A stretch of 64,000 nucleotides of DNA, taken from Tenodera sinensis (lineage: Eukaryota; Arthropoda; Insecta; Mantodea; Mantidae). Positions within the stretch are counted from its first letter, which is position 1. Each line of letters opens with the position of its first letter. The notes under the pieces are model-generated. The model worked only from the letters and a program-made list of their open reading frames with translations, was not told the DNA's origin and made no database searches. This document shows, piece by piece, positions 39,623 through 51,600 of the stretch. The DNA lies in assembly GCA_030765045.1 (NCBI GenBank), contig CM060967.1, positions 151,409,751-151,473,750 on the forward strand, written 5' to 3'. The position numbers were made by a program, and so were the translations under genes.

Positions 39623-42600
39623 AACTTTCAGGGGTTCTATGCCCCTCCCCACTAAAATTTGTTTTATGATTTTTCTTATGTGCGGTGGATAATGGCGAAT
39701 AAGTGCTTCAATAACCTCCTGTTCACTCAACTGAGGTTGGAGTAGTTTCGATTTGTTCGCCAGTTTCAAAAAATACTCCATCATTGAAATACCACGTTTA
39801 CTGTCATAATGTCCGGTAGCCAGTTCGACTTTAATCTGGTTTTGACGTCCCGGTCCCCAAAATCTATTTATAAAAAGGTTTCGAAACATACTATATGTTT
39901 CGTGAGACGCCAAAGTTAGTCTTAACCATTCCAATGCGTTTTTCTTAAGACAGCGTTTAACCACCATCATTCGTATCTCGTTCGGAATTCGTTTGATCCT
40001 AAAATAATCCTCCAGTTCTTTTATGAAAATTTTTGGATTGTCACCGGCTTCTTCGTCAAATGACGGAGGGGTTAGGTCATGGAACAAGTGACTAGCGTGA
40101 CAATTATGGTTTTGACTAGGGGAGTGCATTAGCATAGCTAAATCATTCTCCTGAAAGTCCGCCATATTACTGTTATTGTCAAGTGCATCAGTATTGGTCA
40201 TATTTTTGCATTCACTCACAAATTGATCATGATTGTCATTAACTCTATCAGCCTGTAGAGCAATCACAACTTGGGAAAGCCTTCCTGTAAATTCTTTTTC
40301 CTTTGTAACCGTTTCATTTATTCTATTTACATTTACATTGGCTTCCTCCTTTACTTTATTCAATTCTTCTCGCTGTGACTGCATCTCAGCGCTTATACCC
40401 TTTACAACATTTTCTAAACTATCAATTTTTACATCAATGTCATTTTGTTTTGACCTAATTCCATCTTGATACATTTTACAACTCTGTTCTACCACGACTA
40501 TCTCTGTTCTCAATTCATCTCCTACCTTTGCAATTTTTGCATTCTGTTCTGCTAGTTTTTCATCAAATTCTTTACTTAATTCAGCTTTCATTTCTACCAC
40601 TGTCTTCTCCTGTCCTAACTTAACTTCATTTATCAATTCTCCTAGCCTAGCTATTTCTACTGTGTTTGATTCCTGTCCTAATTTTATCACGCTTACTAAC
40701 TCACCTAATTTAGCTATATCATTGTTACTTGATTCAATTCTTTCTGTACATTCCTTCTTACATAATTCAATTTCTTGTGACAATTTATTTATATTTCTGG
40801 CATTATCCTCCTTCAAATCTGCTACATTTCTAACACTATCCTCTCTTAGTTTTGCTACATCTGCTTTTAGTTCTGTTACATTTCTAACAAAATCTGCTTT
40901 TATATCTGCTGTATTTTCTCTTAGTTTTGCTACATCTGCTTTTAGTTCTGTTACATTTCTAACACTATCCTCTCTTAGTTTTGCTACATCTGCTTTTATA
41001 TCTGCTTTTATATCTGCTGTATTTTTGTTCATCGCTTCCAATATTTCTTTCAATCCTATTTCAGATTCTTTACATACTACATTCTTTCTACCTTCTACTG
41101 ATAACTTATCACTCACTTCCCTCTCTACACTATCATTATCTTTATCAACTTTTTCCATCTTCTGTACAATTTTCTTATTGCGTAGTATCATAAATTAGTA
41201 CTAGTCTTACTTGAATTCTGGAGCACAAGAAAAAGGATACTCCGTCAAAATGTCTTCTTTTCACTCTTTATCCAGGTACATATTTTTACTCCATACGCCT
41301 GTATTCGAGCCGTCGCACGTCTGGGCGCCAGTATGAAGGAGTCTCTTCCGGCTGGTATCTTCCGTCACCAGTATGAAGGGAATCTTCTGCTCGTCGTCAC
41401 TTTGAAGGGTCGGTATGATGAATTCTTTTCTCGTATAAAAGATCCGGCTAACTCTTTCGATGAACTGCGATGACTCTTTCTTTCCTATCTCGGTCGTGGT
41501 ACGGGTATGAAGTATGTTCACAATTTACAGCTAATAATTTTCCTTGAGACGCGACCCCCGTGAAAATTATATGTTACGTCGATGTATTAACGTTTAGTCT
41601 TTCTAATGAGATAGTCTTCTTTGCTCTGGAGGCCACAATTGAAATAATATTAGTGTATTTATTATCACAATTTTATTCGTTAATATATATTACATTTACA
41701 ATGAAGACAAAAGATAATCGCACTAGGCCAACTGCAAACGATATAATGCAAACAATCAAACAATGGGAAACAAAACATTCCAACACAACGCCTACCATAA
41801 CTAATAATACTGCATCAAACTGCTGTGGCCACATCTTCCCAATAGGCTCTTCCCCATCTTGGAATACTGTTTGTTAGCTTCATATACACCTTTGCTTTCA
41901 TTTTTTGTGTTTTCTTTCCTGATGAAAGTTGCTTAGCCTTGATTGGTTCTAGGTATAATGTATATATAAAATATTTTTAGGCAGCAGAATACATGCAGCA
42001 GCTACCTGAATGCAAATTACCAATCTCTGGTAGTGATGGTGCTCTCTACAGGCGTCAGCAGCTGGAGAAGCAAGTGCCTCTTCATGATCTGGATGCTTCT
42101 AGATGTCATGGACTCACAGACAATGAGATCAAAGGGTAGGTGTTATACAAAACATTATTTTACTGACAACTGATGGTTACAGATTTATTGTAGAGAAATG
42201 TACACTCAAGTTTGAGCATTAGTTGACGGTTGCAGAATGACTCAGTGATTATTAGGTTTATGTTTGGAAGCACAAAATGGATTCAGAAATAATAATGTTT
42301 GCTTCATATGGTTTGCATTTAATCATTTTCCTTACCCTCCGGCTGCTCTAACCACTAAGCTATCATGACCAACGTGCCGATATGACATTAAATTCTCCAA
42401 CTCACTCGCATTATCCCCAGTAAACCACACAAGGAGATCCCAATTTACTTTGAGATAACATACCTTGATGGCAATTTGCAGTACTGTAAGTACTTATGTC
42501 CCGGGCTTCTAGTATATCCTACTATAAAGTCAATGTAAAAACAGTAATGGTGCTTGTACCTTTTGATTTGTATTTTATTCTTGCTATACTCAGTTTCATA

Positions 42601-45600
42601 TGCTTTTAAATTTTCTTAGCAAAGCACAATTTACCATGTGTTTAAACTAGAGGTAGATTTGGGGAGGGGGTAGGGGGTGAGGAGCATTTAATTCCTCTAG
42701 CTGGCGGCTGTTATTAAGTATACATACTAGTCAAACATTATCCAGCCAAGTCTACAGCTAAATAGCTACCCATGTGGTTTTGTTATTTGCTACATATTGA
42801 TTCCAATGGACCTCAGTTCAAAAATATGTTGAAATGCTGAAATTCACCATGTGAAATGTGGTTAAGGAGTCTTAACATCACATTTGCAGGCAGGCAGAGA
42901 CAGACTTCAAATATACTACTGATCCTTATGCCATGTATGTAGATAGATCATTGGTAACAATTGACAAAATGGTGTGTCTATTTGAAATACTGAAGAAATG
43001 AAATTTTTTTGTTTCTTTATTAAAGGCCAAAAGAAATGCAAATCCATGTTGCTTTGCAAAAACTAAAAATTGCATAAAAATTACGTAATTTTTGCTATCA
43101 CAAATATTGCAAATAAAGGTCCTTAATAATAAGTAAATAAAATGTACAGCTTCAATTAACTTTTTTGGAGCTTTGCAACAGTGAATGCAGGTTCGAATGA
43201 ATGAATGAATGTTGCAAATCAAGTTTTGGAAAACTTTAGCTTCACGTACATATAAATTAACAGGATGCCAATGCCGCCAGTCGATTCACAGTGGATGATG
43301 GAAGCAAAAGCTTTTGAAACAAGTTCTGTTAATTTACGGTGTAAGTGAAGCAAAAGTGTTCCAAAGCTTGACTCACAACATTCATTCATTAAAATATACA
43401 GCATGTGAGAGAAAACCAATAAGCTCTTTAGCCTTATAAATAATGTAGAGTGAATAATAATATGCACAGCAGCATTTTTTAGATTTGGCAAATGGTCAAT
43501 AGCTGTGCAGTGCTCAAGTTCACTTTTGTATTTATAAGACCATAATGGTGTCAGGTTAGTATCTCTCAGGCTTCCCTGCATTAAACACCAAGAACAGTAC
43601 ATGATCAAGCCTGCTCGCATTATCAGCAGGGTCTTGTTTATTTCAAGGAAGAAAACAAAGGTGTTATCCCCAACTTCAATTTGCATGACGTCACTGGCAC
43701 AGATCGTAGCAAGGTCATTTGCCATGTTTAAAAAAATACCTCTGTACTAGTTAAATAAGGAAAATTGAAGCTATTAATAGTGAAGCAACAAGATTCTAAA
43801 GTAAGAACAAATTAGAAACTAAAAACTTCACTTATCTTAGTAGGAAAAAAAATGAAAGATTGTAGCTTTGGTAACGAATTTGTTTGTATAGCTTTGAGAA
43901 TGAGTTGGAGACAACTTGAAACCCTGGGTTAGCTTGTTGAAAAAGAACATGCAACATTACTAAGATACGTGAAGTTTTTAGTTTCTAATTTGTTCTTACT
44001 TTAGAACCTCTGTACTAGTATTTAAATGTTTTTAACATTTCATTAATAGAAAACACAAGGTACAATAAGTACATGCTGCATATAGTTTCTTTAAATCAGT
44101 TTTGTTAACAAATAAGAAAGACAAAATATTGTTCTATGAAGCAGAAGTTTGAATTGCTGGGGTTTTAAATGCTAAGTTTTCTGTCTGTTGGGTATGTGGA
44201 GGAAAGCCAGTGCAAAATTTACATGACCATTACTCAAGGAAGAATACAAACCATTAGTAGCTACTATGTTATATCAATGAAGTTATGCTTCTCTCAAAAA
44301 CAGATCAACATTGTCAACATTCTATATCCAGATCTATCGTACAACCACCCCCATTTGAAAACATTTCAGGGTATTACTGTGCTATCACATAAACTCCTCT
44401 TATTTTCTGCATCTATAATCGTTTGATTTGTTTATTCTTGCAGATTGGAACATTACCTGGAAAATTTGAAGAACAATGTCGTTGGGCAAGGACAGGTTGT
44501 AAAGGTAATGTCTGCTTAATAAATTCAGCTATTATAAATTAACAGGCTTTTAAAATTACTTTAAACATTCAAAATTACAATTATTATGTAAACCTCATGG
44601 TCTACCAGAAAAATACAAATCAGTTGGGAAATTTAATGTCATGCTGGCAAGTTTCCATGGTAGCTCAGTTGTTAGAGCAGCTACGCATGAAGCGGAAGAT
44701 CCATGGTTCAAATCCTGGCTATGGCATTGAATTTTTCAGTCCTGATTCTACCTCTCAAATAATAATTATATTTGCAAAACTTGATGATTTTGATCTTGCT
44801 GATTACAGCTTCCTGCCCTCTATACAGAACAGAGACTTCGTCAAATGGGACCAAAAATGCAAACTGCGCTAACAGTAGGACAGTATATCCTAAAAGGAGA
44901 GAGCTGGCCAGCAAGAATATCAAAGTCACAGTCAGCTAACAGTGTGAAATATCCACCTGCAGCTCTCATAGCACCTCCTCCCCCTCCACCCACACCAAGT
45001 TCTGATGGCAGCTTTTTCCCTACTGGAAGCCAACCATTGTGCTATGGAAGAACAGGTGGCCTGGTAGCAGAGCAAAATGTTCATGATGTAGCATACTCAG
45101 GACAGGTACCAGGACTGGTGAGCCAACAATCTGCACCACTTGTTGCAGCTAAACAGGGCAATAATGGTGTTGCCCATAAAGCTGTAGATGGTGCTTTCAT
45201 CCCCTACTCCAACAGTATTCCAGGTCAAGTGGTGCATTCCAATCCCATTGCCGGAGACTCAATGCCTAAGTCTGCACATATCTTGCAGAAAAACGGTGCT
45301 GCTGCCACCATTGAGGAGGAGCTAGCAGGAAAATTAGAGCTGCTGAAGGGTAAAGTTCTATTACTGTTCTGAATATTGTTTATTACATTCTTTCCGTTTT
45401 TCTGAGAAAAATTTGAGAGTTTGACTATTGTTAAACATTTCAATTTTTTTAAAAAAATAATTTAAGCTTAAAATAGAAAAATCTGATGTGTTGCACTCAC
45501 ATGGCTTTCTCTATTCTTGTACTAACCATTCTTACAAACTCTTATTCCTATATCTTCTTTCTTGTTAGCTGAGACAAACCTTTGTACAAATTATCTTATT

Positions 45601-48600
45601 GCTTATTTCCTTGTTGGTGCAAAGGGAATGTTAGAATATAGTAGGATTTGTGCGATAGTCAAATGTTTGAGATTCTGTTGTCTTTGCACATTTGACATAT
45701 AAAAAAATGAACAGTGATGATCCATTTCATGAAAGTTCTAAGTTTTCTGAAACTCACTTACATAACAAGGAATATTGATGATAGTTTCTCGGGCTAACAG
45801 CCAGGTCAGATTAGGGTAACTACCCAAGCTTTCAGCGACTAACTCTGCCGCCATCCTCAGGGGAACTGAATCTAGGCTACTGATGTTGCGATATTTATAC
45901 CTAGAGCGCGGCCGATAAGAACCGCCCACTTTTTTACCATTGGCCGAGCTCCGGCCGATGGAGGCACGTGCGGAACCAATCAGGTGATTGCCGATGTTTC
46001 TCTGCACTGTGGAGGAGAGATATGCTGAATGACTGGTGTCCATGCTTTGCTGATTTGAAGGCCTTCATCCCTGTTGAAGTTGTTTTTATTCGCTTTAATG
46101 TATAGAGCTTCTTTAATCACCCTATCGTAGTACCTAGAGGACTTTTCAAGAATTTTTGTAGAGGCGAATTTGATTTTATGATCTGTATTATATGTGTGCT
46201 CAGCCACTGCGGATTTTTCTGGGTATCCTAGTCTAATACAACGTTGATGTTCTTTGATGCGATCTTCTACAGTTCTACCTGTTTGTCCTATGTAAACTTT
46301 GCCGCAACTGCATGGGATTTCATAAATGCCTGGTGCACGAAGACCTAAATTATCTTTAGCAGAGCCTAAAAACTGTTTTATTTTGGTTGGAGGTTTGAAT
46401 ACGGTTTTTATTTGATATTTCATGAGCAATCTTCCAATTTTCCCCGACAGGGCGCCACAATAAGGGATGTTAGCCCGAGAAACTATCATCAATAATCAAC
46501 GCCGGGAAAGCTTCAAGTCATTAAACAAGGAATATCTCCGAAATGGTTCACCCTACAAGAAAATTTATTGAGACATAAATTGTATTTTAGCAAGATCTAC
46601 ATTTTTTGTATAGTATAATTTGGTCTATCTCTAACAGTTTACCAGTTATGCAAAAGTCGTCCAGAGTAAATACGACTACAGGGGCTATAGCTAGAAAATT
46701 CAAGATATACATTTCATTTGTCATCAAAATATCTCAAACATATGACATTTTAATCAAAATCGTTAGAGCCATTTTCAAGAAAATTTTTTAATAATTTTCC
46801 ATGTAAAGGGTAGTTTAGCGTGGGGCTATTTTCTTCAAAATCTTCGTGTCGCATCCTTGAAAGACATTAAACTTGAATACCAACTTTGGTTTTTAACCGA
46901 CTTTTCGTTTTTGAGTTATGCTGTCCACAGACTGACAGACTGACACACAGACACACACACACGGACCTTTTTCTAATAAAAATGCTTTTTTTTTTTTTTT
47001 TTTTTGATTCAGGGTGCCTCAAAACATATATTTGCGGTGATATCTCGACATCGAATTTTTGGGTGGAATACAATACTTCCCCTACTTACCAGTAGAGAAA
47101 GTAAAAATGTGTCAATTAACCTCTTGAGCGATGGCCATTTAAAATGTCCGCGAGCCGAGAACTGCTACCCATATCCAGCGCAGGGCATTTAAAGTGCGTC
47201 GTATAAACGCAGCTGTATTTTGTGTAAATATTAAGTTATTTTAATGAAACAAAAACTGGTATAAAACTCGTTATATGCAGTATAAATGTACGTCATCAGC
47301 AAAGTTGAGTTGTATTTACAAAACATTGAAATGGCACAATTTTGTTTCACTGGTGAAAAGTTAACTTTGCTCTGTCGAACGCATCTAATATAAGTTCTCG
47401 GAAAGAAACAGTAAAGAAACACCCATTGTATGTGTGCCTTATGTGTCAGCATACTTTGTAATAAAGCGCTACTGTATGTGTGGTCTCTTGAGTCATCAGA
47501 ATAGATCAACATTGCAACTTTTGCTTACGCGAGTTTCGTAACTTAGTAGAGTCCGTGTCTTTCTTTCTTGAAATACATATGTATACTTTCCTGCTTGTAG
47601 CTGAAGGGAGAAGTGGTATAAAAAGGTGTTTTTGCACCAACTGGATATAACCATATACAATTGTTTGGTAATTTGGAGAGCTCTCTAAACCCACACAGGA
47701 CAATGACCGACCTTGACTTCCGACTATAAATAGCTTGCAGCCTAATTGAACAATACCACGTTGGGGGTTGAAAATCCAAAACCCCTGCACCCCCCAGACT
47801 TCAAGGAAAACATTATCTTAAAAGGATACCACCAACAGCAAGGAAGTCCCGCCCATCTCGAAAGTGTTTCGTGTAATTAGTGAGAACATGTTCCAGAGAC
47901 TAGTTTCCTCCATTATCAACCAGACATCGACTGAACTTGTTTGTAGAGATTGGTCTTTCTGTAGACTGCTATGGCAGTAATTCTAAGAACTTGCACAATA
48001 GGTCGTTCTATGGGATATCAGAACTGAAAACTCTGTCCTTGTTTTTTTCAGATGAAGATCTGTTCACAGTTGACAATTCTTGTTTTCCTGATATTTGTTT
48101 TAATAGTTTTGGATCCAGATTAATGTTGTGACTTTCTTTCCAAAAATGGGTGGCAACTGTTGATTTTTCTGTTTTTGTTTTATGCATCTGAAATGTTGAA
48201 TCTGAGATACAACAGAATGTAGAATACAGGGTTATTACAAATGATCATCGGGTTTTGACGTCTTACAGCTTCCAAAATGTAATGCCCACCCATTTGTACT
48301 AATAAACAATTGAAAGAGCATACTTCAAAGTTTTGTTTATCCCATTGCAGATTTGGATATGACTTGCTAAGTGGCAGGGCGATAACAGTTTAAAAATGGC
48401 AACTAATCAACAGAACGGTAAAGTGAATCGTCACAACGTAAGCATATGAGACACGGTAAAGCCCAATGTTACAATGGAGGTTTAAAAAGATTTTCCTAAG
48501 ATTAATGTCTTCTGTGCTGTGTCACATAGCAACATTTACGAGCCCTGCTTTTTTCATGGAAAAATGTGATGGGTATGACGTACATGCTACAAACCTGGAT

Positions 48601-51600
48601 GTTTCCCAGGCTGATAGCTGATATGCCGCACTTCATATTCCAACAGGACGGAGCTCCGCCTCATTGGTATAGAGAAGTGTGTCGCCATCTGAACGAGGAA
48701 CTTCCAAACAGATGGATTGGGCGTTGTACTCAGGATGATTTGGCACTCTCCAGGTGCCCCCCAGCATTTCCTGACCTTACAGTTTGTGACTTGTTTCTTT
48801 GGGGATACGTGAAAGATAATGTTGCTGACCACATTGGCTGAACTCCAGGATCGCATCACTTCTGTGCTGGCAAACATCGACAGGTACATGCTGGAACGTG
48901 TATAGGTTGAACTTGACTACCGCATAGATGTGTGTCGTGTAACACGAGGAGAGCACATAGAACATTTGTGATGATATGTAAGAAACTTGAAAATGTGCTT
49001 TTTCATACAATGTATCTTCATTATTTTGTATGTAATACTTCGTGAAATACGTTCATCCAAAACCCGATGAATCATTTGTAATCACCCTGTAGTTAGAGAA
49101 TATAATGTCATATCGGCATGTTGCCGTGGTAGCTCAGTGGTTAGGAGCAGCTGTACATAGAGCTGTGGTTCAAATCCTTACTATAGTGTTAAACTTTTTT
49201 CTGATTCTATATTTCAAAGTTGAGACAGATTTGATCACTCACTACACCCACCTCTGTAGTGTGGGGATAGTATGTGTGCTTCATGAAGTCCTGAATTCAA
49301 ATCTCAGAGTTAGTCACCCAGATAAGGTTTTTATTTCATGGTTTTTACCTTATCTTGAAAAGATGAATGTCAGGTAACTTGGAAGTTCTACTGTATGGAT
49401 CTCAGTTTGAACATTTCAGTCATAATGTGATAGGACCTAGCTGAATTGTTTTATCTAGAAGTTTTAAGGGGTATTCCCTTGATTGTTCTGATTTTCACAA
49501 CTTTTGCTCTTTCGGAAGCAATGGTAGATGCATTTTTTATCAAGTTTTTTTTAATTGATATATCTATCATTAATGTTCATTAAATTCTCCTGTGTATGGA
49601 AAGGTTTTCCCAAGTTGACAGAACTGAAAATCCATCAGCATATTTAATCCCTTTTCATTTCTCATGTCATTTTAGCCTAAACTGTGCTGTAATGGATGAT
49701 TTTTTCTTCTTGTATGAATTTCGTACTCTTGGATTGTTCTAACCTGACTGCAAGGATAGTTTTTTTCCTGTCTAGTATAGAACTTCTCAGGATCTAAGCA
49801 ACTGATTTTATAGACTATTTTACTTTTATTGGAAGGTTTTCTGTCTTTTTGATTTGGTTTTGATCAATGATGCAATATCTAGATAGATTGATTTCTAGTA
49901 CCAGTTTAAAGCTGCTGTTATTTTCTGCAGTTTTCTGTGCATGTCCATGGATGTTAAGTGGTTTCTTTTTGGTAGGTGTCTTTAATGTAATGATTTTCTT
50001 TTAGCTTCTTTTTGTTTCCCAAATTGCTTTATTTTTTCATTTACCAGCAATTTTTACTTTTTCTACTGCTAAGTAGAAGGAAGTATTGTATTCCACCCAA
50101 AAATTCAAGATTGAGATTTCATCGGAAATATATATTATGAGCCCCCTGGATCCAAAAAAAAAAAAGCATTTTTAGAAAAAGATCCATGTGGGTGTGTGTC
50201 TGTCTGTCGGGTCTGTGGACAGCAAAGATTTTGAAGAAAATAGCCCTACCCTAAACTACTTCTTACATGGAACATTTTTTGAAAATGTTGATTTTCTTGA
50301 AAATGGCTCTAATGATTTTGATTAAAATGACACATGTTTAAGATATTTTTATGTCAAAAGAAATGTATATTTTGAAATTTCTGGCTATAGCCTATGTAGT
50401 CCTATTTACTCTGGATGACTTTTGAATAACTCATAAACTGTAAGAGATAGACAAAATCTTACTGTAGAAAAAATCTAGATCTCGCTAAAACACATAATTT
50501 ATATCTGAATAAATTTTGTTGTAGATTGAACTATTTCGGAGATATTCCTTGTTATTTGTGTCAGTTTCAGAAAACTTAAAACTTTCGTGAAATGACACAT
50601 TGTTGTTCATTTTTTTATATGTTAAGCTCACAAAGAGAAAGGGATCTCAAAGCTTTAAAAGATTTGACTGTCGCTCAAAGCCTACTGTATTCTAATATTT
50701 CCCTTGCACCTATAAGGAAATAAGCAATAAGATAATTTATACAAATGTTTATCTCAAGTAACATGAAGATATGGGAATAAGATTTTGTAAGAATAATTAG
50801 TACAAGGGTAGAGAAAGTCATGTGAGTGCAACACATCAGATTTTTTGTTCTTACATTTCCTGCTGCATAGATCTACTATTTCTTTGCATTCCAATTACAA
50901 CTCTTTTATACTCAGTGGAACAGTTATTAATCTGTAGATTGACAGGGGATAATGACTCATGCAATAGAGTCTGAGGCTTGCATTATGGAGATACAGGTTC
51001 AATTCCCATTAGGATCAGTCATTCTCAGCTTGAGCTTTTTTGTGGCAAATACTTGGTTGGATTATATACTACCAGAAAGTTTCCTGTTATTTCCCTTCAT
51101 TTTATTTTCTTTCATCTTTTGGAGTTGTAGAGCCTGGCAAGATAGTTGGTGTTGTTTGGCGCGTGTGGTAGATATGCTCTAAGGAGAGAACTGTTTCCTC
51201 TGCTTGAATTTGATTATCTACATGGATAGGGCAGAGGGCATCTGGGGATATTCAATCTGGAAATAATAGGAACCCCACTGCAGTACACCTGTCACTGTCC
51301 TACCTGGCCACTCTTCATACCACCTCACCTCATCCCTTCCTCCTGGAGATTTAGTAAGTGCAGTGGACTAGGCTTGACCACTGCCAAAATCCTCTTCATG
51401 CCTTAACCCTAATCATGAGTGTAGTTTGGAATGTTACCAGTGTGTCAAGTAGACAACCTATTTTATAACTTCTCTGTGTTATATAATTTCAACTATTCTT
51501 ACAGTCCTGAGCATTGATTTTGATTCTTAAGATGTTCATTTTAACATTCTAAAAATGTTAACTGGATATTAAAAATTTTCAATCTACAACCTGTAATTAA

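Larger units (their letters stand above)
38916..41817 (-). mobile_element. LTR retrotransposon, gag-only, with apparently identical LTRs
   Basis: Two 484-bp direct LTRs, 38916-39399 and 41334-41817, begin TGAAGG and end ATCA on the plus strand. They are flanked by aact (38912-38915, 41818-41821). The stretches compared show no difference. Next to the upstream LTR a TGGCGCCCAGACGTG-like primer-binding site lies at about 41316-41330 on the minus strand. The internal region holds gag only; pol is absent. The element interrupts intron 4 and is young. Confidence 0.93.
45776..46523 (-). mobile_element. Penelope-like element C
   Basis: Flanked by the 12-bp duplication aacaaggaatat (45764-45775 and 46524-46535) and inserted in repeat R, whose uninterrupted counterpart at 50530-50560 confirms the ends. 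Left arm TGATGATAGTTTCTCGGGCT is repeated inverted at 46471-46494, then a one-sided tail of 29 bases with CGCCGGGAAAGCTT, akin to the PLE B tail CGCCGTGAAAGCTT. Confidence 0.92.
45480..47115 (-). repeat. Unclassified repeat R, copy 1, split by PLE C
   Basis: Two parts, 45480-45763 and 46536-47115, together match 50030-50835 in reverse orientation. Landmarks: GAGTGCAACACATCAGAT end, TGTCTGTGTGTCAGTC-type microsatellite, GAATCAAAAAAAA tract, TTACTCTGGACGACTTTTG. The repeat has no ORF and no visible terminal inverted repeats. Confidence 0.75.

Noticed and set aside
40662..41198. 178-codon plus-strand ORF opposite gag
   Set aside because: It is an antisense shadow of the repetitive coiled-coil region of gag; its Ser/Phe/Leu-rich repeats mirror the gag repeats.
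41281..41521. Small ORF duplicated at 38897-39103
   Set aside because: The identical small frames are simply the two LTR copies, not paralogous genes.
46886..47095. 69-codon ORF with His/Thr repeats
   Set aside because: It is the translation of the CACAGACACACAC and poly-T tracts of repeat R.
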